From Methanobacteriota archaeon (lineage in GTDB: Archaea > Methanobacteriota > Methanobacteria > Methanobacteriales > Methanobacteriaceae), in NCBI GenBank assembly GCA_023411115.1, contig JAEYPF010000016.1:129439-193438 (forward strand): DNA of 64,000 nucleotides. Reading direction: 5' to 3'. This document shows positions 24,932 to 34,964 of this stretch, piece after piece. Under the pieces are notes generated by a model. That model had not been told where the DNA came from, searched no databases, and was given only the letters and a program-made list of their open reading frames with translations. A program made the position numbers and the translations under genes. Position 1 is the stretch's first letter, and every line of letters begins with the position of its first letter.

Positions 24932-25240
24932 TTATTTAGCTGTGATATTAATTGTTAAAATATCTACAAATCCTGTAGCTTCAAAAATTTCCATGATTAA
25001 GTCATTTACATTTTCAATTACCATATTTCCCTGTTTATTCATTATTTTTTGTGTTGCCAGAACTACACGAAGCCCTGCACTTGAAATATATTTTAATTCT
25101 TCAAAGTCTAGAACCAATTCTGTTACGTTTGGAAGATCTCTTTTTAACTCTTCCTCTAATTCTGGCGCAGTATTAGTGTCTAATCTACCGCCTAATCTGA
25201 CTGTCAATTTATCTTCTTCTAATACTTTACTAATATCCAT
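24932..25240 (-). CDS. STAS-domain anti-anti-sigma-like protein
   Basis: A 102-residue single STAS domain with the classical phosphorylation loop FEELKYISSAGLRVVLATQ; the reversible serine is S53 or S54. The preceding LRVRLGGRLDTNTAPELEE-type strand and helix match SpoIIAA/RsbV. GGGGGAGACATT lies in front of the ATG. It sits between the exporter and the RsbW-like gene with short gaps. It is therefore the switch protein of a complete partner-switching set, phosphorylated by the ATPase and dephosphorylated by the phosphatase. Confidence 0.88.
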   Translation of the reverse strand: MDISKVLEEDKLTVRLGGRLDTNTAPELEEELKRDLPNVTELVLDFEELKYISSAGLRVVLATQKIMNKQGNMVIENVNDLIMEIFEATGFVDILTINITAK

Positions 25241-25274
25241 AATGTCTCCCCCTACGCTTTAATAGTAATCATTA

Positions 25275-27017
25275 CTACCTATTTATTGTAATAACAGTAC
25301 TATTTAAACCTATAAGCCTTGCATAACTTATATCATCTGCTATCTTCTGTAATACCTCAATATTTTCAAATGATCCCTTTTCCTCACATGTATATGTTGA
25401 TGGGTCAAATTCAATTCCAGAGTCTTTAAAAGAAATTGTTATTTCATCATCATTTATTTTAGATAAAATATCAATCCATCCTACCTTTTCTTCATTATAT
25501 TTTATCGTATTTACCGCCATCTCCTCTACAGCCATACCTATAAGCATAGCTGTTTTTGCATCTACGTTATTATGTTCTGCAAAGTTAATCAACTCTTCAG
25601 ATAATCCAACTGCATCTTCAACAGAACTGTGTATTGTTACATCTAAAACAGAAGCATTATCATATTTTTCCAGTAAGAAAACACCGGATAACTTTCCGGC
25701 ACTTCGTTTAGATAATATCCTTGTTACAAGGAATATCATTATTATTGTGCCTATTTCTGCAAGTAAAAATGAAATCCATATTCCATCAGCACCTATAATT
25801 CCTGATAGGATATATGCAGAAGGGATTAGAATCAATAAACCCTGTGTTATAGAGATTGCAAAGGATAATGTTTTTCGCTGTATTGCCTGAGTATAGTAGA
25901 GCATTAAAAAAGTTATACCCGTACCAATGAGGCTCAATGAATAAATTCTAATGGCATTTATTCCAACTGCAACATATTCAGGGCTGTTTATACCAAATAA
26001 GCTTAATATAAATACTGGAAAAGCTTCAAAAATTATTACAAACCCAATACAGGCAGCTATCATAATTTTTAGGGATCTTCTAATTGTGAATTTTACTCCA
26101 GAATAATCCTTTTCTCCATAAAATATGGAAACAATAGGCGACATTGATTGAGAAATCCCTGAAATAGCTATAAATACTATACTTAACAATTGATAGCAAA
26201 CAGCAAATGCAGCTAATCCTGGTGCCCCTATTACAGAATATACAATGATATTAATCAAAGTCAATTTTAAAAACATGAAAAATTGTCCAGAGGCAGAAGA
26301 AAGTCCAGATGAAGTAATATCATAAATTGAAGACAGTTTACATTTTGATAGAGAGACAAAGTGCATTGTTCTCTGTGAGGATATCAAGTATTTAAATATG
26401 AATATTAAACCCACAAAGGCTCCGGCTACAAATCCAAGTGCGGCTCCTGCAATCCCCATACCAAAAACTACGATAAATACTAGGTCCATTATGATATTTA
26501 CAATATTTACCACAATAACTACGGTAGAAGCTAATTTTGGCTTATCATCAACCCTCATGAAAAAGGGCATTCCCATTATAATAAATAGGAGAGGTGCTCC
26601 CATGAAAAATATGCTTACATAGGCTTTAAATAATTGTGCAAGGGTCTCATTATTTGTAACCAGTGCGGCAATGTTATTTAAAAAAATATTACCAAAAACA
26701 GCGATTAAGACCCCAATTAATATTAACAGGATAATTGACATGGTAAAAAACATGTTTGCTTCATCCTTTTTTCGTTTTGCCTTAGCAATAGATACAAGGG
26801 TCGAACCTCCAAAGGCAAACATCAAATAAATCATTGCAAAAAGCGCAAATATGGGAGCTACAAGCGCCATTGCAGCAACATTTGTGGGTCCTAATGTAAT
26901 TCCCACAATGATAGTCTCAACTATTACAGTTATGTTTATAGCCATCGATATCAATAAAGTAGGCAAAAAGAACTCATTATATTTCTTAGATAGTATATTG
27001 TAGTTTCTCTCAAACAT
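25275..27017 (-). CDS. MATE-family exporter fused to an RsbW-like ATPase domain
   Basis: A 580-residue protein. Residues 1-450 are a MATE multidrug/Na+ (H+) exporter with about 12 hydrophobic segments, starting FFLPTLLISMAINITVIVETIIVG. Residues 460-580 are cytosolic and form a GHKL ATPase domain: MLIGMAVEEMAVNTIKYNEE (N box), ISFKDSGIEFDP (G1) and a shortened lid. A normal MATE protein ends near residue 450. The gene lies 30 nt after the NRPS, so it most likely exports the peptide product. The appended domain suggests that transport is linked to the partner-switching proteins. Start at ATG with AAGAGGAAATTAA upstream. Confidence 0.85.
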   Translation of the reverse strand: MFERNYNILSKKYNEFFLPTLLISMAINITVIVETIIVGITLGPTNVAAMALVAPIFALFAMIYLMFAFGGSTLVSIAKAKRKKDEANMFFTMSIILLILIGVLIAVFGNIFLNNIAALVTNNETLAQLFKAYVSIFFMGAPLLFIIMGMPFFMRVDDKPKLASTVVIVVNIVNIIMDLVFIVVFGMGIAGAALGFVAGAFVGLIFIFKYLISSQRTMHFVSLSKCKLSSIYDITSSGLSSASGQFFMFLKLTLINIIVYSVIGAPGLAAFAVCYQLLSIVFIAISGISQSMSPIVSIFYGEKDYSGVKFTIRRSLKIMIAACIGFVIIFEAFPVFILSLFGINSPEYVAVGINAIRIYSLSLIGTGITFLMLYYTQAIQRKTLSFAISITQGLLILIPSAYILSGIIGADGIWISFLLAEIGTIIMIFLVTRILSKRSAGKLSGVFLLEKYDNASVLDVTIHSSVEDAVGLSEELINFAEHNNVDAKTAMLIGMAVEEMAVNTIKYNEEKVGWIDILSKINDDEITISFKDSGIEFDPSTYTCEEKGSFENIEVLQKIADDISYARLIGLNSTVITINR

Positions 27018-27047
27018 TTAATTTCCTCTTAACCCTCAATATTTTTA

Positions 27048-30000
27048 TTAATCCACGTCAAAGAAATCCATCTCTTTAAGGTACTCTATAAACGTTGCCA
27101 GATATTTATCTGTTGTTAGTGGCCATTTAAACCCTAAACGATACAAAATTTGTGTCGTGTACTCATTTACAGCAGGAATTACAACTTTATCATTCCCAGC
27201 GCCCTTCTTAATAGTAGTAATAATCCCTGAAAGAGCTGTTGATTTACTTTCATCCTTCATAGTTTCTGCAAGCGCATTATTAAACTCATTTTCTTCAGTT
27301 CCTACAATATTGAGCCCTAATTCATTCATTATTTCCACAACATCAGAAATATAAATAGAATGGTTATTGTATGGATGGAATACAACACATTCTTTAGGTG
27401 TTTTTGTAAGGGATAAAATAGCCCTTGCAGTTGTATCAATAGGTGTAAGTTCCGTTTCAGAACCCATTGTAACATAAGGAATTTTTCCAATTACACTGTA
27501 AGATTTCAAGCTGTTAATAAATGCATTTGTTTCAAAATTAATCTGGAATTCACTGTCTTCATTTCTAGCCATTAAATTACCCACTCGCATAATTTTAGCG
27601 TTTAATCCTTCAAGTACAGCCTCCAGTACAATACATTCTGCTTTGAATTTACTGTAAATATATTTATGATCCAGGTTCTGCCCCATAAACAAAGTCTTTT
27701 CATTAAATACCATATCTAAGGGGGGAACATTATTTACACTCCAACCACCAACACTTACTGTAGAAATTTGTACAAACTTAGTGTCCTTTTTCTTACAAAA
27801 TTCCAGAGCATTAACCACACCGCCTACATTAATATCTTCAATTTGAGTTCCTGAAGCGTAGTGCTTTACATTAGCAGCGCAATTTATTACAGTATCAATT
27901 GGGAAATCTAAAGCCTTGTTAAAGTCAGATTTATTTGAGATATCTCCTTCAATTATATGGATTCTTGAGCCAAATAAATCCTCGTAACTTTCACTAAAGT
28001 AATAAAACAATAAAGCTTTTAACCGTTCTTCCAGACCAGTGCGTCGTCGCCCTCTTCTGAGCATACAATATATCATGCCAGTTTCATTTTCTAAGAAATC
28101 ACGTAAAATGTGAATTCCTAAAAATCCAGTTGCCCCTGTCAACAAAACATTTCCAACTTCTTCCAGTTGTCCTTCTCTAAAATTTTCAATTGTATTTTTT
28201 TCCAGGAGTTTATCAATCTCACTGTATGCAAATTCTTCATGCTCTGATATATCTTTTGAATCTTCAGTATGCATTATCGATTTAGCTAACTCTCGAGGGG
28301 TTTGATGTGAAAATATGTCTCCATAAGATATGTCATAATTATTGTTAATTCCTTCTACAATAATTTTAGTGGCAAGGAGAGAAGTACCTCCTAAATCGAA
28401 GAAATTATCAGTAGCCCCAATTTTAGGAATATCCAGAACTTTAGAAAATGTTTCTGCAAAGAATTTTTCGATGTCATTTTCTGGAGCAATATACTCCCTC
28501 TCTGCCAAAACAGGTTCAGGCAGCGCTTTAAGGTCAGTTTTACCATTAGGAGTTTGGGGTAGTTCATCAAGCTGCAAAAATACCGTTGGAACCATATATT
28601 TGGTCAGTTTACTCTTTAAATGCATTTTTAAATCTTCAATATCGATTTTAGTGTCTGCAGCGAAATATGCACATAAATGATCATTGGATGATACCTTTTT
28701 AATCAAAACAGCAACAGATTTGATATCCTCATAGTTTGAAATCGCGCTTTCAATTTCACCAATCTCAATTCTAAGGCCCCTGAGCTTAATCTGATTATCG
28801 AGCCTGCCTAAGATAAATACTTCTCCTGTTTCCTCTTTTTTGGCAAAATCTCCAGTCTTATAATAGGTAACGCCATCAATTACCACGAATTGTTCTTTAT
28901 TCTTTTTATCCAGATTCCAATAACCCCTAGAAACTCCAGCACCACCAACATATAGTTCACCAACAACACCATGAGGTAAAGGATTACCATCGGCATCTGC
29001 AATCATATCAACAACGTTGAAAAGTGTCTTACCAACAGCTACATTATCTCCAGAAAGGAGTTTTCCATGGGATGCGATGGTAATTTCTGTTGGACCGTAG
29101 GAATTGTAAATTCTAGCATCAGTATATTTTGAAAGTATGCCATATAGCTGTGGAGGGAATCCCTCCCCGCCCACAATTACACATTTACAATCTGGAAGCA
29201 CTTTTATCATATCTTCAAGTTCTAAATACTGTAATAATCTAGAAGGTGTGACCGAAATTCCTTCAATTTTCTCCTGTTCCATCAATTTTGCAAGTAGTAA
29301 AGGATTAGTTGTTTCTTCATCATTGGCCAGAATTACAGACAATCCATTCATAAGGGGGACAAATATTTCTTCTATGAACACGTCAAATGATACAGTCGTC
29401 AGCGATAGGTAATTATTCAGATTATTTGCAATGAACTCTACATAGCAATTTTCAGAGCTGGGATAAACATAATTAGTGATCCCTGCATGAGTTAACATCA
29501 CCCCCTTAGGTTTTCCTGTAGAACCAGATGTATAAATCATGTAACATAGATTTTCAGGTGTTATATCAGGAATAGGGTTCTCTTCATTATCTTCTGAAAG
29601 TAATTCATCGACGTTCAATCCACCCGATAAAGATCCATCTGTAATGATGAATTTTGCCTCGCTGTCTTCCAATACATGCTTTATTCTTTCTTCAGGGTAT
29701 TCTGGATCCACTGGGATAAATGCACAACCTGCTTTCATGATACCCAGCATAGTGGCAATAAGACGGCTATCACGCCTCATTATAAACATGATTCTATCTT
29801 CAATGCTTGTCCCACGTCTAATTAATGCATTTGCGATACGATTGGCTTTTCTATTGAGTTCATCATAAGTAAACTTACCATCTTTAGCAACTAAGGCAAT
29901 TTTGTCCCTGCTTTGCCCTACTTGCTTTTCAAACGCCTTATTTAATAATTGTTCATTTACAGGATTTAGCTTAAATTCAGTCTCTTTATCTTCAGATACA

Positions 30001-33000
30001 ATGGATATATCTTTTAATAAAGCCTCTGGATTCTTCATAATCTTATCAACAACAACTGCAATACTTTGAATGAAAGTTTCCATGAGGTTCTCCGAATATA
30101 TAGCGTTGTTATACTGTGAAACTATTTTAAATTGATCTTCAGTGTCTTCAATAGCAATTGATAATTTAAATTTAGGAACTTCTAACTCTAAACTTTCTAA
30201 TTCTGTTTTTTTACCATTAATTTCCATAGTGCTTACAACACCAGTTTGATAGGCATATAAAAACTCAGGTAAAATTTCATATTTATCAGAAATCTTTGTA
30301 AAAGGATAACATTCATATTTCATAACATCAAGCAAAGAATCCCGCACACTAGCTAAGAAATCTAACGCGTTTTTATCTGTATCTATTTTTAGGGCATATG
30401 GTAGCGTTTTTACCATCATGGCAAGGCTATTTTGGTATTTAATATCACTTCTACCGCTGGAAATTGTAGAAATCAAAATATTTTTATTATAAACAAATTT
30501 ACTCAAAGTAAATAAAGTAGCTGCTAAAAATAAGTTATTAGGTGTAATAGCCATGTCTTTACAAAATCCTTCAATATTTAATTTATCAAGGGGGACAAAG
30601 ATTTCACCCATGTTTCCCTCTTCCTCTTTACCACTTATATCAGGAGAAATGACAGTTACACCGTCGGATTTGACGATTTTATCTTCAAAATAGGTTTCTG
30701 CTTCTTTGTATAGCTCGCTCTTTTGAGCTTCAATTTCATCTAAACTCAGATCAAAGCCTGTGAATTCCTCTTGATCCACAACTCCACCATCATATATAAT
30801 TGCCAGATCCTTTAAGAAAATGTCTAAAGAACCGCCATCAAGGATTACATGATGGAAATCACATAGCAAACATACTTCTTCTTCATTTTTATAAATTACA
30901 AACCTGAATAGCTGGTCACCAATTAATGAAAATGGCTGTACAAAATCTTTTTTAATTTTATCGTTAACTGCACCATCATAAATGTCTACATCAATGTTTA
31001 AATCATCCAATCGCTCTTGACAGACAACACCATCTTTTACAACAAGCTTTGTTTTAATATATGTGTGCTTGTCCACAGTCTCAATAACAGCTCTCCTTAA
31101 TCTTTCTGGATCTATGCCTTTTTCAAGATGTAAGCATTTTGGAATATTATATATAAGCTTTTCAGGATTTTTCACGCAATCAAAATATATTCCCATTTGA
31201 CTTTGAGTCAAAGGATACAATCTTTGCTTCTCGTATTTCTTTTCTTCGACAACTGATGATGATGAAACTTCATTTGCTATTTCACGTATATTCCTTGCCC
31301 TCATTACGTTTGTTACACTAATACTAACCCCAAATTTCTGTGAAATCTTCGCCACTAACTTGAGAACAGATAAAGAAGTAAGGCCTAACTGAAATAAATC
31401 TGTTATTACGCCAAAATTGGCTGTGTCTAAAATATCTGAACACATATTAAAAATATCTTTTTCTAAATCAGTTTCAGGAGATATAATCCCCTCAAGCCCA
31501 TAATCATCAATTTCAGGATCTGGGAAGTTCTTTAAATCTGTTTTTCCGTTGGGGGTCATTGGAAACTCATCCATTTTAATAAAATAGGACGGCACCATAT
31601 AGGCAGGTAATTTATTTATGAGGGTGTTTCTTAAATCGCCGATGTCAATTTCCTGATCCTCAGTAAAATAGGCACATAAATGCTCAGTATCCTGCACAGT
31701 TTTAACCATGGCAAATGCGGATTTAACACCATTGCATTCTGTAATTGCATTTTCAACTTCACCAAGTTCAATTCTTAAACCCCTGAGCTTAATCTGGTTA
31801 TCCATTCGACCTAAAACATATAATTCACCAGTACTGTCCCTTTTAGCCAGGTCTCCTGTGTTATAATAACGAAGACCATTGTACATGATAAATCGCTCTT
31901 TAGTGAGATCTTCATTATTCCAGTAACCTCGAGCAACTCCTGCGCCAGCTACGTACAGCTCACCCACCACGTTATAAGGTAAAGGATTGGCATCCATATC
32001 CATAATTTTATCTGTGACGTTCAGGAGAGTTTCACCAGCAGAAATATCATCGCTGGTTATTAATTTTCCGTGTGATGCAATTGTGATCTCAGTTGGGCCG
32101 TAGGAATTGTAAATTTCAGCGTCGGTGTATTTTGAAAGTACGTTGTAAAGCTGGGGAGGGAAGGTTTCACCCCCTACAATTATCACATTACATTTAGGCA
32201 CCATTTTCTGAATTTCCTCAATTTCTAAGTACTGTAAGAGTCTGGTCGGTGTTCCACCAAACGCATCTGCCCCTGTTTCTTCAAATAATTTTGAAAGTTC
32301 TATAGGATTTATCGCCTGTTCTTCATTTGCAAGTACAACAGGCATTCCGTTCATAATTGTTGCGAAAATTTCACGCAGGAATACGATGAATGATACCGTT
32401 GATATCGATATCATTTTACTTGCTTTGGTCACTAACGCGTGAATAGGAATGTTTTGAGTATCTGGAGAAACGTAATTAGTGATACCTCCATGAGTTAACA
32501 TTACACCTTTAGGTTTTCCTGTCGAACCAGAAGTATAAATTAGATAACACAGATTTTCATGGGTTAATTCAGGATTTGGGTTTTCTTCATTTTCTTCTAA
32601 AAGTAATTCATCTACATCTAATGCATTAGGTAAATTAGCTTTAGTTACAATGTATTTTGCATCACTATCTTCCAGAACTTGATTTATCCTTTCTTCAGGA
32701 TATTCCGGGTCAACAGGGATAAAAGCACAACCTGCTTTCATGATACCGAGCATAGTGGCAATGAGACGGCTGTCACGCTTTAGCATAAACATTATTCTAT
32801 CTTCTACATTAATGCCTCGCTTAATCAATGCATTTGCTATGCGGTTAGCTTTTTTATTCAGTTCGTCATAAGTAAATTCACCATCTTCAGCAATTAAAGC
32901 TACTTCATCCCTGATTTGCGCTACCTGCCTTTCAAAGAGCTTATTTAATAATGGTTCTTCCACCCTGTTTATCTTAAAGTCCTCTTCTTTTTCATCTTCT

Positions 33001-34958
33001 GGTAAAATAGAAATATCTTTAAGCAGTGCATGTGGATTTTGTGTTAGTTTAGTTACAAGGATTTTAATACTCTCTATGAATGTTTCAATTATATCTTCAC
33101 TGTAAAGCGCGTCATTATAATAAGAAACTATTTTAAAATCATTATCGTTGTCCTCAATACAAACTGTCAGTTTAGGTAATTCCAAATTTTCCTCATTTAT
33201 ACTGCCTGTAAGCCCAAAAACATACAAAAATTCAGGTAAAACATAATTTTTACTGGAAATCCTGGTAAAAGGATAGTAATCGTAATTTACGACTTCAAGA
33301 AGGGAGTTCTGTATACCCTGTAAATAATCCTTCACTGGTTTATCTGTGTCAATATTTACAGCAAAAGGTAATTCCTGACCTATATTTATGTTATTAGAAA
33401 TAATGGAGATTAATATATCTTTACTGAATACAAATTTAGCCAGAGCAAAGAGAGTAGCTGATAAAATTAGATCATTAGGGCCAATTCCATTATCTCTGCA
33501 AAATTTTCCAATATTTAATTTATCAATGGAAATAAAACTCTCTTTTAATGATCCCTCTTCCTCTTTACCGTGAATGTCGGAAGAAATGGCTGATGCGCCG
33601 TCACTATTTTTTATCATGTTTTTGAAATATTTTTCAGCGTCATAGAATGAGCTTGTTTCTATTTTAAACTCATCACAAGCCTTATTTGGGTTATCTGCGA
33701 TATCACAAAGTAGTGTTTGTATATTTTCCACCATATCTGAAATTTGCGCATCAGTGAAACAGTCTTTGTTGTATTCAATTTGTAAAAGCTGTAAACCATC
33801 CTTATCCTTTAATGAGGGATTTACACGGATATGAAAAGGAAACTCACTCTTAGAATTATTAAATAAATATTCTACATTTGCATCTGTTGAATTAGATACC
33901 ATAGAATACATTGATAGCATTGCTGGATCTATGCCCTTTTGCTGTAATTTTGCGCCGTACGTATTAAAAGATAATTTTCCATGTGTCAGGCCGTTTTTAA
34001 GCACTGATTTTGTATATAATAAAACCTCTTTAAATGACCTGTTTTTATCATAGTCCAGTCTAAGAGGCATCATATTTACAAACATGCCCAACATTTCATG
34101 AACGTCCTCTCCAAAATCCCTACCATGATATACACTGTTCCATACCAGTTCTTCACTGCATGTACTTTTTGCAAAGTACATTGATACAGCAGATAATGCC
34201 AGTACAAAGGGAGATATCCTTACACCGTCGACCATTGATAATTTCTTTAATTTTTCTGTTAATTGTGGACCTAGACTCAAATAACTCCTGTTGATCCTTA
34301 GATCATCTGATGAATACCAATCCTTTGAATATCCATCTAAGTTAGAAAGCCAGAATTTTTCATCTTCCTTTGCTTCTTCACTCAAAAGATATTCCTTTTC
34401 TTTTTTTACGTACTCCCTATATGAAATGTTGGATGGTTGATATTCTTCTCCATTTTTAAAAGCAAGAACACAATCTTCCAGATTTTTTGCAAAAATACCC
34501 ACAGAGCTTCCATCCATGATGATATGGTGAGTACAGCCCAATACAATAGATTCTTTTCTGGTTTTCAGGACTATAAACTGATAGAGGGGCGCGTCAAAGA
34601 TTTCATTAAAGGGCTTTTGCGCAAATTCATGGATGAAATCATTGATTTCATCTTCACTTTTATCAGACATATCAATACATGAAAAGGATTTCTTTTTTTC
34701 AGAGGCATAGTACTGCATAAAATTCATATGCTGGTCTTTTTTAATGCGTAAATCCAAATTCCCACTTATAATAGTATTTAAAGCTTTTTTAACATACTCT
34801 TCATATTTTAAGGGGAATTTACATTTAAATGAAAGAACATAAGTTTCATTACTTGGTTTACTAATCTCAGTTATAATGGTCCTCTTTTGTGCATTTGATA
34901 AATCAAAGTAATCTACAAATTTTCCTTCTATATCTGCATTTATTCCAATTTTTTGCAT
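27048..34958 (-). CDS. Non-ribosomal peptide synthetase, C-(half C)-A-T-C-A-T-R
   Basis: A 2636-residue two-module synthetase. Domains: a full condensation domain (1-445, HHIIMDG near 143), an extra C-terminal condensation lobe (about 445-655), adenylation 1 (660-1150, YTSGSTGKPKG near 806), carrier protein 1 (S1195 in GLTSL), condensation 2 (1235-1680, HHVILDG near 1368), adenylation 2 (1690-2150, YTSGSTGKPKG near 1808), carrier protein 2 (S2193 in LGGTSL), and a terminal thioester reductase (2265-2636, LLTGATGFLG, catalytic YSKFK near 2434). Product release should be reductive, giving a peptide aldehyde or alcohol. Adenylation 2 reads D-V-E-S-I-G-S-I-A-K, close to the published lysine code. 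Adenylation 1 has I858 where the amino-binding aspartate belongs. It follows the PPTase by 6 nt. Confidence 0.93.
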   Translation of the reverse strand: MQKIGINADIEGKFVDYFDLSNAQKRTIITEISKPSNETYVLSFKCKFPLKYEEYVKKALNTIISGNLDLRIKKDQHMNFMQYYASEKKKSFSCIDMSDKSEDEINDFIHEFAQKPFNEIFDAPLYQFIVLKTRKESIVLGCTHHIIMDGSSVGIFAKNLEDCVLAFKNGEEYQPSNISYREYVKKEKEYLLSEEAKEDEKFWLSNLDGYSKDWYSSDDLRINRSYLSLGPQLTEKLKKLSMVDGVRISPFVLALSAVSMYFAKSTCSEELVWNSVYHGRDFGEDVHEMLGMFVNMMPLRLDYDKNRSFKEVLLYTKSVLKNGLTHGKLSFNTYGAKLQQKGIDPAMLSMYSMVSNSTDANVEYLFNNSKSEFPFHIRVNPSLKDKDGLQLLQIEYNKDCFTDAQISDMVENIQTLLCDIADNPNKACDEFKIETSSFYDAEKYFKNMIKNSDGASAISSDIHGKEEEGSLKESFISIDKLNIGKFCRDNGIGPNDLILSATLFALAKFVFSKDILISIISNNINIGQELPFAVNIDTDKPVKDYLQGIQNSLLEVVNYDYYPFTRISSKNYVLPEFLYVFGLTGSINEENLELPKLTVCIEDNDNDFKIVSYYNDALYSEDIIETFIESIKILVTKLTQNPHALLKDISILPEDEKEEDFKINRVEEPLLNKLFERQVAQIRDEVALIAEDGEFTYDELNKKANRIANALIKRGINVEDRIMFMLKRDSRLIATMLGIMKAGCAFIPVDPEYPEERINQVLEDSDAKYIVTKANLPNALDVDELLLEENEENPNPELTHENLCYLIYTSGSTGKPKGVMLTHGGITNYVSPDTQNIPIHALVTKASKMISISTVSFIVFLREIFATIMNGMPVVLANEEQAINPIELSKLFEETGADAFGGTPTRLLQYLEIEEIQKMVPKCNVIIVGGETFPPQLYNVLSKYTDAEIYNSYGPTEITIASHGKLITSDDISAGETLLNVTDKIMDMDANPLPYNVVGELYVAGAGVARGYWNNEDLTKERFIMYNGLRYYNTGDLAKRDSTGELYVLGRMDNQIKLRGLRIELGEVENAITECNGVKSAFAMVKTVQDTEHLCAYFTEDQEIDIGDLRNTLINKLPAYMVPSYFIKMDEFPMTPNGKTDLKNFPDPEIDDYGLEGIISPETDLEKDIFNMCSDILDTANFGVITDLFQLGLTSLSVLKLVAKISQKFGVSISVTNVMRARNIREIANEVSSSSVVEEKKYEKQRLYPLTQSQMGIYFDCVKNPEKLIYNIPKCLHLEKGIDPERLRRAVIETVDKHTYIKTKLVVKDGVVCQERLDDLNIDVDIYDGAVNDKIKKDFVQPFSLIGDQLFRFVIYKNEEEVCLLCDFHHVILDGGSLDIFLKDLAIIYDGGVVDQEEFTGFDLSLDEIEAQKSELYKEAETYFEDKIVKSDGVTVISPDISGKEEEGNMGEIFVPLDKLNIEGFCKDMAITPNNLFLAATLFTLSKFVYNKNILISTISSGRSDIKYQNSLAMMVKTLPYALKIDTDKNALDFLASVRDSLLDVMKYECYPFTKISDKYEILPEFLYAYQTGVVSTMEINGKKTELESLELEVPKFKLSIAIEDTEDQFKIVSQYNNAIYSENLMETFIQSIAVVVDKIMKNPEALLKDISIVSEDKETEFKLNPVNEQLLNKAFEKQVGQSRDKIALVAKDGKFTYDELNRKANRIANALIRRGTSIEDRIMFIMRRDSRLIATMLGIMKAGCAFIPVDPEYPEERIKHVLEDSEAKFIITDGSLSGGLNVDELLSEDNEENPIPDITPENLCYMIYTSGSTGKPKGVMLTHAGITNYVYPSSENCYVEFIANNLNNYLSLTTVSFDVFIEEIFVPLMNGLSVILANDEETTNPLLLAKLMEQEKIEGISVTPSRLLQYLELEDMIKVLPDCKCVIVGGEGFPPQLYGILSKYTDARIYNSYGPTEITIASHGKLLSGDNVAVGKTLFNVVDMIADADGNPLPHGVVGELYVGGAGVSRGYWNLDKKNKEQFVVIDGVTYYKTGDFAKKEETGEVFILGRLDNQIKLRGLRIEIGEIESAISNYEDIKSVAVLIKKVSSNDHLCAYFAADTKIDIEDLKMHLKSKLTKYMVPTVFLQLDELPQTPNGKTDLKALPEPVLAEREYIAPENDIEKFFAETFSKVLDIPKIGATDNFFDLGGTSLLATKIIVEGINNNYDISYGDIFSHQTPRELAKSIMHTEDSKDISEHEEFAYSEIDKLLEKNTIENFREGQLEEVGNVLLTGATGFLGIHILRDFLENETGMIYCMLRRGRRRTGLEERLKALLFYYFSESYEDLFGSRIHIIEGDISNKSDFNKALDFPIDTVINCAANVKHYASGTQIEDINVGGVVNALEFCKKKDTKFVQISTVSVGGWSVNNVPPLDMVFNEKTLFMGQNLDHKYIYSKFKAECIVLEAVLEGLNAKIMRVGNLMARNEDSEFQINFETNAFINSLKSYSVIGKIPYVTMGSETELTPIDTTARAILSLTKTPKECVVFHPYNNHSIYISDVVEIMNELGLNIVGTEENEFNNALAETMKDESKSTALSGIITTIKKGAGNDKVVIPAVNEYTTQILYRLGFKWPLTTDKYLATFIEYLKEMDFFDVD

Positions 34959-34964
34959 TGTAAT

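Noticed and set aside
24467..25240. Regulation of a sigma factor by the RsbW/STAS pair
   Set aside because: Archaea use TBP/TFB and no sigma factor is encoded here; only the switch module is claimed, not its usual target.
28342..34682. Plus-strand frames opposite the NRPS gene
   Set aside because: They are antisense shadows of conserved adenylation and condensation motifs, with no start signals and Ser/Ile-rich composition typical of reverse-complement frames.
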